From: Ilumatobacteraceae bacterium
Lineage (GTDB): Bacteria; Actinomycetota; Acidimicrobiia; Acidimicrobiales; Ilumatobacteraceae
Assembly (NCBI GenBank): GCA_025463425.1
Contig: JAOBWQ010000330.1
Location: forward strand, 1 to 40,599
Length of the DNA: 40,599 nt
Reading direction: 5' to 3'
Shown here: positions 1 to 9,063 of the stretch, piece by piece
Layout: every line of letters begins with the position of its first letter
Numbering within the stretch: position 1 is the stretch's first letter
The notes under the pieces: generated by a model
What the model was told of the DNA's origin: nothing
The model's input: the letters and a program-made list of their open reading frames with translations, nothing else
Database searches by the model: none
Program-made: the position numbers and the translations under genes

Positions 1-189
1 ATTTCGGAGTCGTGTCTGAATCGTTGGCTCGCGCTCGACGAGATCGAGACCGGTGACCGACCCGGCGTGACCAAGGCCGAGTCGGCCGAGACCCGCGAGT
101 TGAAGAAGCGGAACAAGATCCTCGAGGAGGAGAACCTGATCCTGCGGCGTGCGGCAGCGTTCTTCGCGAAGGAGATGCTCCCAAAATGA
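1..189 (+). pseudogene. IS3-family transposase OrfA, C-terminal remnant
   Basis: The frame is open from the left edge and ends with TGA at 187-189. It encodes a charged, leucine-rich tail (ELKKRNKILEEEN, then LILRRAAAFFAKE), typical of the C-terminal coiled coil of IS3 OrfA. OrfA supplies the helix-turn-helix that recognises the element ends. The N-terminus lies outside the window. The stop overlaps the ATG of the next frame (ATGA at 186-189), the usual IS3 orfA/orfB arrangement in which a -1 frameshift produces the fused transposase. The reading of the family is firm. Because the downstream OrfB is broken, this copy is almost certainly inactive. Confidence 0.8.
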
Positions 190-770
190 TGTACCCGCTC
201 GTCGTCGAACTCGCCGCTGAAGGTGTTGCGGTGGTCACGACGTGTCGGGTCCTCGGGTTCTCTACGCAGGCGTTCTACAAATGGCGCAACCGCCCCTATT
301 CGGACTCGGAGTGGGACGATGCGCATCTGATCAACGCGCTCAAGGATCTCCATGCCGATGATCCCGAGTTCGGATACAGGTTCCTGCACGACGAGCTCGT
401 CGCCGGCGGCCACGAGGCCGGCCCGAACCGGGTGCAGCGTCTGTGTCGTGAGAACCAGGTGTGGTCGGTGTTCGCGAAGAAGAAGGGCTTGGGTCGCAAC
501 GTCGGGCCGCCGGTGCATGACGATCTCGTCAAACGCCACTTCAAGCTGACACACCCGATCAGGTCTGGCTGACCGATATCACCGACCACTGGACCAACGA
601 GGGCAAGCTCTACATGTGCGCCATCAAAAGACGTCTGCTCCGGACGCATCGTCGGCTACGCCATGTCCGATCGGATGACCTCGGCTCTGGCGGTGCGGGG
701 CGCTCGACAACGCCGTGATCGGCCGTGACTACCGCGGCACGATCGTTCATTCCGACAGGGGCAGCCAGGC
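186..770 (+). pseudogene. IS3-family transposase OrfB, frameshifted and truncated
   Basis: This is the N-terminal half of an IS3 DDE integrase. The intact frame 186-572 carries the HTH_21-like segment (FGYRFLHDEL) and then loses frame. The catalytic core continues in other frames: VWLTDITDHW near 565-595 with the first catalytic Asp, GRIVGYAMSDRM near 640-680, and IVHSDRGSQ near 740-768 with the second Asp. At least three shifts are needed to read it through. The core stops right after HSDRGSQ, where IS30-type sequence begins, so the catalytic Glu region is absent. It is a dead element interrupted by another insertion. Confidence 0.8.
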
Positions 771-1410
771 CGGATTCAACCGGTCGTCGCAACACCGATC
801 TGAGGAGGTTGTTGATGGGCAGGCCAGCTGGATGGATGACGGGCTTGACGGGCCGTTCGCCAATGAAGTCGTCGGGGCGCCGGCGCACCGTCGCGAGATC
901 GAGCGCGAGTCTGGAAGCGGGTCGCGACGGGAAATCACGAGCGAGGCGGCTGCGGAGGCTGTGGGTGTGTCATCCGCGGTCGGGAGCCGATGGTTCCGCC
1001 ATGGTGGAGGAATGCCACCGATGGATCTGAACCCGGGAACGGACCGCTACTTGTCGTTTGCCGAGCGCGAGGAGATAGCGCTGTTGCGCGCCCAGGGCGG
1101 TGGGGTGAGATCGATCGCCCGCGAGATCGGCCAGGTCGCCGTCGACGGTGTCGCGCGAGCTGCGCCGCAACGCTGCGACTCGTGGCGGCAAGCTCGAGTA
1201 TCGGGCGTCGGTCGCGCAATGGAAAGCAGACCTTGTCGCGCAGCGGCCGAAGGCGTGCAAGCTGGTTGAGAACCCACAGTTGCGTGAATACGTGCAGGAC
1301 CGTTTGTCGGGTGTCGTGCGCGGCGCGGACGGTGACATCGTTGGTCCGACAGCGCCGGTGTGGATTGGTCGGAACAAGCCGCATCGAGGTGATCGCCGTT
1401 GGGTTCGAGG
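771..1410 (+). pseudogene. IS30-family transposase remnant
   Basis: A GAGGAGG ribosome-binding site at 803-809 precedes ATG 815, which opens an N-terminus (MGRPAGWMTGLTGRSPMKS) resembling actinobacterial IS30 transposases. The homology then hops frames. It passes through WKRVATG, then GSRWFRHGGGMPP and YLSFAEREEIALLRAQ (about 980-1095), then SRELRRNAATRGGKLEYRA and YVQDRLSGVV (about 1150-1320). These are the IS30 helix-turn-helix region. The DDE catalytic domain is missing: similarity ends near 1400 at the start of the next coding block. The left end (around 771-800) abuts the IS3 core, which suggests IS30 jumped into IS3 and both then decayed. Confidence 0.75.
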
Positions 1411-1845
1411 GTGGAGCTGCTGCACCGGCACTCCCACCAACAACATCTCTTGCCGAAGCTCTCAAAGCTCCTCACGATGCCCGTCGCGGACCAGCGACGC
1501 AAGACGGCGCAGCTGAAACAGCGGCAGACCCGACTGAACGAAGCGGACCAAGCCCTGGCCATTGTCGCGTACCGCACGAGTGGATCAATCAATGTCGTCG
1601 CTCGAGAGTTCGGCATCAACCGTCGTACAGCGGCAAACATCCTCGAGCGGCACAGCCTCGACCGTTACTACAACGTCCTCACCGCCGAGCACATCCGAGA
1701 AGCGGCCACGCTGTATCGAGATGGTTGGTCCCTCGCCAAGCTCGGTCAGCACCTCGGCGTGGACGCCGGCACGGTGCGCAGAGCACTCCGCAAGGCCGGC
1801 GTCACGATGCGCCCGGTCGGAACGAACCAGTGGACTGGTGGCTAG
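1399..1845 (+). CDS. Small helix-turn-helix DNA-binding protein, resolvase-C-terminal-like
   Basis: This frame encodes a protein of up to 148 residues. An ATG at 1477 (MPVADQRRKTAQLKQ) gives a likelier 122-residue form, since the segment before it carries a repeat also found near 7.95 kb. Two helix-turn-helix-like segments are visible. The first is INVVAREFGINRRTAANILERH. The second is EAATLYRDGWSLAKL followed by GQHLGVDAGTVRRALRKAG, which resembles the C-terminal DNA-binding domain of serine resolvases. No catalytic resolvase domain is present, so on its own it should only bind DNA. It may be the tail of a recombinase or an IS accessory protein. Family detail is uncertain. Confidence 0.5.
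   Translation: MGSRVELLHRHSHQQHLLPKLSKLLTMPVADQRRKTAQLKQRQTRLNEADQALAIVAYRTSGSINVVAREFGINRRTAANILERHSLDRYYNVLTAEHIREAATLYRDGWSLAKLGQHLGVDAGTVRRALRKAGVTMRPVGTNQWTGG
1416..1449 (+). repeat. 34-bp direct repeat, copy 1
   Basis: It begins GCTGCTGCACCGGCACTCCC and continues through ACCAACAACATCT. It matches 7947-7980 with one clear mismatch (C/T at the fourteenth base) until the two copies diverge at the 3' end. Both copies read LLHRxSHQQHLL in the same frame and have the same orientation. It may be the conserved start of a mobile-element family. Confidence 0.75.
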
Positions 1846-2150
1846 GCAGCCCCGGTGTTGTCACGATTGCCATCCAACGGTTCAGCAGCTGACTCTGTCA
1901 GCACTTCATCCCAGACCCGCTCGACGCCGATGCGGGTCACTGCAGAAGACCTTCTCGTTCGAGAAGCACCAACTGCATCGGCCACTGACTTCCGCCAGCC
2001 GCAGTTCAGCGAAACGCTGAACGTCGACTCGTTCTGGCTCGACACCATTATCACACTGATACTGCAGGCACGGATCGACGAGATCGGACTACGAGGTCCG
2101 GCCTACCTCGAGGGTCTGAAACTCTTACCGTCTGTGATGGGTTGCTTGCG
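1846..2150. other. Intergenic stretch, no recognisable gene
   Basis: The stretch lies between the helix-turn-helix gene and the 3' end of the first GGDEF/EAL gene, which point at each other. A plus-strand frame (1855-2208) contains FWLDTIITLILQARIDEIG, but I recognise no family and it runs into the 3' end of the convergent gene. It may be a small ORF of unknown function or a decayed remnant. Confidence 0.4.
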
Positions 2151-4907
2151 CTATCGAAGCCCACCTGCAGCAGTGACTTCGCCAGCCGATGACGCGGACG
2201 GGTGTTGAGCCAACAGCGCAACGGCTGCCTCGGCCGTGAGCGGTCTCGAAAACAAAAAGCCCTGGCCGAGTTCGCAATGTTGGTCGCGGAGGACGTCCCG
2301 CTGGATGCCAACCTCGATGCCTTCCGCGACCGTTTCCATACGTAGTGTTTTTGCGAGGTCTAGGAGGCCGCGGACGATGTCCGGCATGTGTTCGTCTTCG
2401 GTGATGGTGTTGATGAAGGAGCGGTCGATCTTCAAGATATCGATCGGAAATTGGCGCAGGTAGCTCAGCGAGGAGTAGCCGGTGCCGAAGTCGTCGATCG
2501 CCAACTTGATGTCAAGTTCGCGCAGCTGTCGGAGGCGGGAGGCTGCCATTGCGGCGTCTTGAATCAGTGAGGTTTCAGTGATCTCGAGCACGAGGGATCC
2601 GGGCCGCAGCCGTGAGGTGCGGAGCGCCTCGCGGACGTGTCCGAAGAGCGTGTCGGAGGCAATTTGGCGGCCACTGATGTTAACCGCGATGGAGAGAGCG
2701 CGGTCGGGGTAATCACGCTGCCACTTGGCTGCGGTGGTGCATGCTTGGAGTAGTACCCATTGGCCGATCTCGATGATCGATCCGTTCGCTTCAGCGATCG
2801 GGATGAACTCGTCTGGGCCTACGAGACCTCGGGTCGGGTGGTTCCATCGCAGCAGGGCCTCGAAGCCGACCAGCTCGTCCGTTTCGAGATCGACGACCGG
2901 CTGATAGGCGAGTTCGAATTGGCCGTCGTCGAGTGCGCCGGCCAGGTCGCTCTCAAGCTCACGTCGTTGGATCGCGGCGCTACGCATTTCAGGATCGAAG
3001 AGAGCCCATTTGGCTTTGCCTGATGTCTTGGCTTGATACATCGCGACGTCTGCGTCACGAAGGATTGATGTCGCAGTCGACCTGTCCTCACCTACGGCAA
3101 CGCCGATGCTCGCCGATAGTGCGATGCTCTGCCCGAACCATTCGACTGCGTGGGCGAACGAGTCGAGGATGCGGTCAGCTATTGCGGCGGCTTCGTCCAG
3201 CGGTGGGTTGCATTGTTCGAGCAAGATCGCGAACTCGTCCCCTCCGAGGCGGGCGACGGTGTCGCCGGTGCGGACGGCTGCCAGCAACCGCGCGGAGATC
3301 TCGCTCAGCACGTGGTCGCCGGCGTCGTGGCCGTAACTGTCGTTGACCATCTTGAAGCCGTCGACGTCCACGTACACGAGCGCGACGTCCGTGCCGGATC
3401 GCGCCGAGCGTTGAAAGGCGTGAGCGACCCGATCGTGGAAGAGTGAACGGTTCGCGAGCCCGGTGAGAGCGTCGTGGAATGCGAGTTGGGTCAGCTCGGC
3501 CTCGGCGCGCTTGCGATCCGTGATGTCGTGGATGTTGATGATCACGCCACCGATGTTCAAATCCGCGGCAGGGTTCACGGCACGCAAACTGAACCAACGA
3601 ATGGAACCGTCGGCCAATTGCGTCCTGAACTCGCTGTCGGCAACGACGCCTTCGGTGGTCCGTATCCAATCGAGGGAGGCCCGCATTCGTGCTCGTTCGA
3701 GTGGTTCGACGAATTCCATCACGTCCGCGCCTACGGTACCCGCGCCCTGTTTGCCGAGCATCTCGACGAGTTGGGGTGCTTCGTTGGTGACTCTGCCATC
3801 GACATCTACGACGATCACGGCGTCTGCGGAGTTGCCGGCTAGTGAGCGCCAATAGATCTCGCGACGGCGCATCTCGGCGTCCTGCACCAAACGGGCGTTG
3901 ACCAGCCGCAACTCTCGGAAGAATGCCAAAACGATCAGCCCGGCGGTCACGGCGAAAAGAGGAATTGGATTCGGATCAGATCCGTGCGCAGTTGACCACA
4001 GTTCAACGATGCCGGGTACCAGCAGAGGGGCGAGACTCATCAGAACACGCCCTCGCGGCAACACTCGCGGCGTCACGACCGGGCGATTCGGCGACTTCAG
4101 AGAAACAGCGACGGCCATGAGTGCAGCACCGCCCATCCACCCTAGATCCATCCACGTCGACTTGGCCGCCGCATCGCTGAACAACAACGCCGCGAAATCC
4201 GACGCCAGCCAGGCACCGATCCCGAACAGCATCGCGAACCCCGGCAAGCTCCACAGCCGACGGCTCAGCAGCGCCTTGACCACAACGGCGAGCAGGGCGG
4301 CATCGAGCACCGGATAGGCCGCCCACACGAGATGAACCAATGTCGACACCGACTGATCCGCGAAGATGGCACTCACGTCGGCAGTGATCCAGACCCCGGC
4401 GATCGCCAGGATCACAAACGATCCCATATCGATCAGAGCGTCGACATCGAACGTGCGCCTGCCGGGCCGCAGACCCAGCCGTGCGATCAATCCGGCGGCG
4501 AGAGCAACGTACGACGCCAAGTAGAAGACATCCGCGATCGACACGTCCGGGGGCGCACCGTTCACGTGCGAGACCACCATGTAGCACGCGTCTCCTACGC
4601 CGGACAGGAGCAGCGCAACGGCTATCAGCTGATCACCAGCGCGAGTCCACAGGTTCCTACGTGTAGCGAACCATGCGAGGCAGCCGGCGCCGACCGTCAC
4701 GGCGAGATACGAGAACTCGCCCGCGAGGCCGGACGGTCGCGCCACATGAAGCCCGCCGAGAGCCACCAGCGCAGCAAAGGCGCCCAGCGCGACTCGTCCG
4801 CTGCTGCCGTGGTCAGCCACGTGGTGGTCCCTGTGCTTGGCGCGCTTCAGACGAGGCGAACCTCCATCATCCGGTGCGAAGCGATTCATGAAACGACGAG
4901 ATGGCAC
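2151..4907 (-). CDS. Membrane-anchored PAS-GGDEF-EAL cyclic-di-GMP protein
   Basis: A 918-residue putative cyclic-di-GMP synthase/phosphodiesterase. Residues about 36-330 hold eight or nine hydrophobic segments, an integral-membrane sensor. A PAS domain follows (about 350-470, with SADAVIVVDVDGRV), then GGDEF (about 472-640) with an intact GGDEF at 555-559. An RTGD five residues ahead of it sits in the register of the inhibitory product site. The EAL domain (about 650-900) keeps FEALLRWNHP, VNISGRQ, EITET, IDDFGTGYSSL, LKIDRSF and AEGIE, so both activities look possible. The start is GTG 4907, or ATG 4889 (six residues shorter). Neither has a clear Shine-Dalgarno. A paralogue lies immediately upstream in the same direction. 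Confidence 0.93.
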   Translation of the reverse strand: MPSRRFMNRFAPDDGGSPRLKRAKHRDHHVADHGSSGRVALGAFAALVALGGLHVARPSGLAGEFSYLAVTVGAGCLAWFATRRNLWTRAGDQLIAVALLLSGVGDACYMVVSHVNGAPPDVSIADVFYLASYVALAAGLIARLGLRPGRRTFDVDALIDMGSFVILAIAGVWITADVSAIFADQSVSTLVHLVWAAYPVLDAALLAVVVKALLSRRLWSLPGFAMLFGIGAWLASDFAALLFSDAAAKSTWMDLGWMGGAALMAVAVSLKSPNRPVVTPRVLPRGRVLMSLAPLLVPGIVELWSTAHGSDPNPIPLFAVTAGLIVLAFFRELRLVNARLVQDAEMRRREIYWRSLAGNSADAVIVVDVDGRVTNEAPQLVEMLGKQGAGTVGADVMEFVEPLERARMRASLDWIRTTEGVVADSEFRTQLADGSIRWFSLRAVNPAADLNIGGVIINIHDITDRKRAEAELTQLAFHDALTGLANRSLFHDRVAHAFQRSARSGTDVALVYVDVDGFKMVNDSYGHDAGDHVLSEISARLLAAVRTGDTVARLGGDEFAILLEQCNPPLDEAAAIADRILDSFAHAVEWFGQSIALSASIGVAVGEDRSTATSILRDADVAMYQAKTSGKAKWALFDPEMRSAAIQRRELESDLAGALDDGQFELAYQPVVDLETDELVGFEALLRWNHPTRGLVGPDEFIPIAEANGSIIEIGQWVLLQACTTAAKWQRDYPDRALSIAVNISGRQIASDTLFGHVREALRTSRLRPGSLVLEITETSLIQDAAMAASRLRQLRELDIKLAIDDFGTGYSSLSYLRQFPIDILKIDRSFINTITEDEHMPDIVRGLLDLAKTLRMETVAEGIEVGIQRDVLRDQHCELGQGFLFSRPLTAEAAVALLAQHPSASSAGEVTAAGGLR

Positions 4908-5261
4908 ACACCAATATCGACGAACAAGACCTGAACTTGACTGTCAGGAGCGGGGTACGTGAAGCGCCCTTGCATTTGATGAGTCCTCGGTTTGGGTTGC
5001 AATTTCGTGCTGTTCGAGACACATGAGGAGAGCGCGACATACCGAGGAGTTATCCGCCTAGAGTTCCCTCGCAGGATTCTTGATCTGCTCAACGCCGCAA
5101 AGTCGCGGACCTCGCTGCCGATCTGGGAGTGACGGATCATCGATCCACCAGTGGAGTCGTGAGCACCCGCTGTTCGTCGATCGAAACTCGTTTCCGCGGC
5201 GGGGTCGCTCGCTGCTCCGCGAACAACCTTTCGCGCCCGTGACTGAACCACGATCGGTGTG
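4908..5261. other. Intergenic region between the two GGDEF/EAL genes
   Basis: A 354-bp gap without a convincing reading frame. It should hold the promoter of the membrane-anchored GGDEF/EAL gene, which reads leftward. I see no strong -35/-10 pair, riboswitch or hairpin with a T-tract. The length argues that the two genes are transcribed separately. Confidence 0.5.
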
Positions 5262-7724
5262 TCAGGTCAGCCCACGACCCGCGGAGTTTGACAGTCCCTG
5301 CTCTGTCAGCCATCCGCTGAGCGCAGTTGCGGGGAGGGGACGGCTCCACAGGTACCCCTGTGCGAATGGGCACCGGGCTTCGTTGAGCGTCTCGAGCTGA
5401 GCGGCGGTCTCGACTCCTTCTGCGACAACGCGTAGCTTCAAGGTCTCGCCAAGCATGGTGATTGCCTCGACGAGCGGGCGGTCGTCGAAGCGAGTGCCTA
5501 GATCGGAGACGAATGATCGGTCGATCTTGAGGACATCGACCGGCAGTCTCTTGAGGTAGGCGAGGGACGAGTACCCGGTCCCGAAGTCGTCGATCGCGAG
5601 GTGTATGCCTGTCTCTCTCAGGGTTCTGAGGCTGCGGATGGAGCGTTCGATATCACCCATGATCGACGTCTCGGTGATTTCGAGAGTCAGTTTCGATGCT
5701 GGGATGCGAGCGCCTTGGAGCGCAGACTCGACAGCTCGGTTCAGCGAGGAGCTAAGAATTTGTCCGGTGGCTATGTTCACCGCCATGCCGGCGTCGGCGA
5801 GAGCGAAGTCCTGCTGCCAGACACCGAGTTGATGTACGGCGCTATCGAGGACCCATTCGCCGATCGGAATGATGAGACCCGTTTCTTCTGCGAGTGGAAT
5901 GAACTCGTCGGGACTGACCACGCCGCGCGCGGGGTGGTTCCAGCGAATGAGAGCTTCAAAGCCGGCAACCCTGAGGGCCGGAAGGGCGAGGATTGGTTGG
6001 TAGTACACCTCCAACTCGTCGCGGTCGAGTGCGTGACGAAGTTCGCCTTCGAGGTCGAGCCGGGACCGCGCACGTTCCCGGAGCACCCGATCGAACAAGC
6101 AGCTCTGCGCGCGTCCGTTCTCCTTGGCCTTGTACATCGCAGCGTCCGCATCGCGAAGCAACGTCTCGCTCGTGTCGGTCGGGCTCGCGTAAGCGATCCC
6201 AATGCTCGCGGAGAGGTGGAGCTCGAGGCCGTCCAGTACAAATGGCGCCCGGAAGACGTCCAGCACACGGTCCGCGGTGGCGTCCGGTGCAGCATCTGGC
6301 TGTCTGGGGTGCACGATTACGAATTCGTCCCCGCCGAATCTTGCAATGAAGGCGTCTGGAAGATGTCGGACGAGGCGCCGGGTCACGGCGCGCAGTACTT
6401 GGTCGCCGACCACGTGGCCGATGCCGTCATTGACGACCTTGAACCGATCGATGTCGACGAAAAGCACGTCGATTTCCGTTCGGTCCTTTCGGGCTCCGGT
6501 GAGGAGTACGTCGAGGTGCTTGACCAAATGGACCTTGTTCGGGAGCCCGGTCAGATCATCGTGCGTTGCGCGCCTAGCCAGTTCGTCCTCGGTGACCTTT
6601 CGGTCAGTTATGTCCGTCGTGACGCCCACAACGGCTAGAAAGGTGCCGTCGTCGTCGAACACCGGAGTCGACGTCGCGATGACGGGAATCACAGTGCCGT
6701 CACGTCGGCGGACACGAAAATCTCCCGTCCAGGACAGGCCGGCTGCGACTCGCTCAGCGAGATCGTCGGAAGCAGCCGTGCTGTCGACCGGCGCCACGAG
6801 GTCGGCGACGAAGCGCCCGAGCGCTTCCGTTTGGGTCCAGCCATACATGTGTGTGGCCGCTTGATTCCAGAATGCGATCCGACCCCGAGCGTCGGTGGCG
6901 ATGATCGCTTGACCGGCAGCGTCAAGTAGGCGGGCTTGGAATATTACGGCCCGTTCGGCGGCCTTGCGAGCGGTCACGTCACGAAAGTTGACGATGATGC
7001 CGCAGACCTCGGGCGAATTGAGATGATTGGTCATGCTGAACTCGAACCATCTTGCGCCGACGCGTGTTCGGATCAGCAGATCGCTCGACCGGGTAGCACC
7101 CGGATGTCCACGGACGGCCTTGAACATCCCTACCAGCACCGCCCGGTCCGCATCAGGCAAGGTCTCAAACGGAATAAGCTTCGCCGCGGTTTCAGACTCG
7201 CTCTCCAACGGTGTGTACGCCTCGATGACAGCACCCTGGGCGTCCAGAATGCGGTAGCCGTCGACCGATTTCAACATCACCAAGTCACGGCGCCGCCCAG
7301 CCACACCAAGCTGCCGTTCCGCTTCGACGCGATCCGTCACGTCCCGCAACGTCGAGACCACGGCATACGGTTCAAGCTCGGCGCCGCGGATCAACGGGCG
7401 CACATCCATCTCGAGCCAATGAATGGTTCCGGCGAGCCTCTCGACGCCCAGAACATGCCCTGACGACCCACGACCAGTCTGTATGCAGTGCCGCCCCGGG
7501 CGATCCGTGATGTCGAGCGGTTTGCCATCGACATCGACGGCGTACCACGCCACAGACGCCAGATTCGCACCTCGCAAATCAACCATTGGTATCCCCAGCA
7601 ACTCCGCTGCCGCAGCATTGACTTCGAGCACGACGCCACGTCGGTCCTGCACCAAAACACCGACCGTTACAGCATCGAGCACGCGCTCGTCGTCCGACAA
7701 TTCCTGACGAACGCCGACCACCAT
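5262..7724 (-). CDS. Cytosolic multi-PAS-GGDEF-EAL cyclic-di-GMP protein
   Basis: An 820-residue protein with no membrane segment or signal peptide. Three PAS-type domains fill residues about 10-130, 145-255 and 270-375. The first two end in PAC-like motifs (STLRDVTDR, IVNFRDVTAR) and the third in VVGVTTDITDR. A GGDEF domain (about 380-545) with intact FGGDEF follows; no RxxD lies in the inhibitory-site register, unlike its neighbour. The EAL domain (about 560-800) keeps FEALIRWNHP, VNIATGQ, EITET, IDDFGTGYSSL, LKIDRSF and AEGVE. ATG 7724 is preferred; a GTG at 7775 would add 17 residues. It probably couples cytoplasmic signals such as redox or ligand binding to cyclic-di-GMP turnover. Confidence 0.93.
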   Translation of the reverse strand: MVVGVRQELSDDERVLDAVTVGVLVQDRRGVVLEVNAAAAELLGIPMVDLRGANLASVAWYAVDVDGKPLDITDRPGRHCIQTGRGSSGHVLGVERLAGTIHWLEMDVRPLIRGAELEPYAVVSTLRDVTDRVEAERQLGVAGRRRDLVMLKSVDGYRILDAQGAVIEAYTPLESESETAAKLIPFETLPDADRAVLVGMFKAVRGHPGATRSSDLLIRTRVGARWFEFSMTNHLNSPEVCGIIVNFRDVTARKAAERAVIFQARLLDAAGQAIIATDARGRIAFWNQAATHMYGWTQTEALGRFVADLVAPVDSTAASDDLAERVAAGLSWTGDFRVRRRDGTVIPVIATSTPVFDDDGTFLAVVGVTTDITDRKVTEDELARRATHDDLTGLPNKVHLVKHLDVLLTGARKDRTEIDVLFVDIDRFKVVNDGIGHVVGDQVLRAVTRRLVRHLPDAFIARFGGDEFVIVHPRQPDAAPDATADRVLDVFRAPFVLDGLELHLSASIGIAYASPTDTSETLLRDADAAMYKAKENGRAQSCLFDRVLRERARSRLDLEGELRHALDRDELEVYYQPILALPALRVAGFEALIRWNHPARGVVSPDEFIPLAEETGLIIPIGEWVLDSAVHQLGVWQQDFALADAGMAVNIATGQILSSSLNRAVESALQGARIPASKLTLEITETSIMGDIERSIRSLRTLRETGIHLAIDDFGTGYSSLAYLKRLPVDVLKIDRSFVSDLGTRFDDRPLVEAITMLGETLKLRVVAEGVETAAQLETLNEARCPFAQGYLWSRPLPATALSGWLTEQGLSNSAGRGLT

Positions 7725-8338
7725 ATTCGCACTAGGGCGTACGCTTCGCGCCCCATGAACCAGTCTCGAAGTCACCAGACTTGCACGCGAACACGAAGCA
7801 TCACACTAGATATCGGCAGGACTGCCAACAGCTGAAGGGGTTTGCAAGCGCACGCGTGGTACACCCTCGCTATGCGGACGGCTCCGGGAGGCGTCCGCGG
7901 GTCCCACGCATTCTTCGCCGTACGTCGGTGCGTGAGGCACGGCGATGCTGCTGCACCGGTACTCCCACCAACAACATCTGCTCAAGCCTCTCGGGTTAAC
8001 CGCCTCGCAGCTCACGAGCGTCAAGCCCTAGCCGAAGATCCACTGCTCCCGCTCGAAGAAGGACTGTCACTCGATTCGCGACCCTTGTTCTGACCGAGCT
8101 TGAGTCGTTCAGCATCAAGTAGACGTCATCACTCAGCAGGCGCTCAATTCGGCGAGTGCTGCCTTGCGACCGGCGAGCAACGCGATGTCCTCCTCTGTGA
8201 GCGCGACATCACTCTGTAGTAGGCCAGCACCACCCCCGCGGGCGTGTCGAGACGCTGGCGACGGTCCGACGACCGGTCATAGCAACTGTATTTGAGCCGC
8301 CACGCGACGTCCTCAAAAAGGCGCGACTTGCTCTTGTC
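7725..8338. other. Gene-poor stretch with a repeat copy and decayed frames
   Basis: The left part should contain the promoter of the cytosolic GGDEF/EAL gene. The second 34-bp repeat lies at 7947-7980. Its frame (MLLHRYSHQQHLL) stops after 28 residues, so the helix-turn-helix body seen at 1.4-1.8 kb is missing here. On the minus strand, 8374-8120 contains KSRLFEDVAWRLKYSCYDRS, then after a shift SDVALTEEDIALLAGRKAAL. These look like a broken gene I cannot identify. Confidence 0.4.
7947..7980 (+). repeat. 34-bp direct repeat, copy 2
   Basis: Second copy of the repeat at 1416-1449 in the same orientation, beginning GCTGCTGCACCGGTACTCCC. Together the copies bracket the two GGDEF/EAL genes. The coding sequence after this copy ends quickly with TAG, so it is a remnant. 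Confidence 0.75.
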
Positions 8339-8773
8339 GTGGACATCGCTGGCAGCTACTCTGGCGGCTTCCAACCAGAAGGGAAAGCTGCTGAAGGAAC
8401 GGTCGCCGCGTTGGTACTCCCGTCATGGGCAGACACATACCACCGCTTTCCCGCGATCGAGACTGACCGCCACCGTCGACGACTCAGAGAGGTCGCAGTT
8501 TTCATTGGAAGTGCGCTTATTGGCTACCTTTCGATCCTGGGGCTCGTCCTCGTTGCAGGGAGACGATCGGGGGCCTTCTCGGATCTCCCCCGAGGACAGC
8601 CAACGGTCGAGGCTCTCGCTGCCGGCGCCCTTCACGCAGTGTCCGGCACACTTGCGCCAAGTGTGGCTCAGGGATCTGCGGTAGGGAGCGCCGTCTCGGC
8701 GCTGGTGTGGGCCTGGTACACCTCTTTCGTCCTCGTGCTTCCTCAGCTTGGAGGAAGATTGTGGGGAAAATAG
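8339..8773 (+). CDS. Hypothetical membrane protein
   Basis: A 144-residue frame with a GTG start. The frame stays open further upstream without an ATG, so the true start is unclear. Two hydrophobic segments are visible: AVFIGSALIGYLSILGLVLV (about 53-73) and AVSALVWAWYTSFVLVLPQL (about 118-137). They are separated by a loop with TLAPSVAQGSAVGS. I recognise no family and see no clear ribosome-binding site. It could be a genuine small inner-membrane protein or the end of a broken one, because its surroundings are full of decayed sequence. Confidence 0.35.
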   Translation: MDIAGSYSGGFQPEGKAAEGTVAALVLPSWADTYHRFPAIETDRHRRRLREVAVFIGSALIGYLSILGLVLVAGRRSGAFSDLPRGQPTVEALAAGALHAVSGTLAPSVAQGSAVGSAVSALVWAWYTSFVLVLPQLGGRLWGK

Positions 8774-9063
8774 GCCCGCCGTCCTGTTGAGTTAAAGCGA
8801 CTGTGGGCCGATCTACGAGGTCGCTCGTGGATTGCGACACCCGTTGGGCAACATCGCCGCCGCCCTCGAACGGTGAGGCGTCCAGCACCGCTAGAACGGC
8901 CTGGGGAACAGCGCCCCGTGGTCTTCGGAGCTCTCGCCAATCAAAAACGTGTTTGCACGCTCACCGCCAGCCTCGACCTTTTGCTTTGTTCACGGCCACA
9001 CTAAGGACGAGGTGAAGGGGCCTGAGACGGGATCTCAACTTGGGGATTAGGCTTCGCCTCCAC

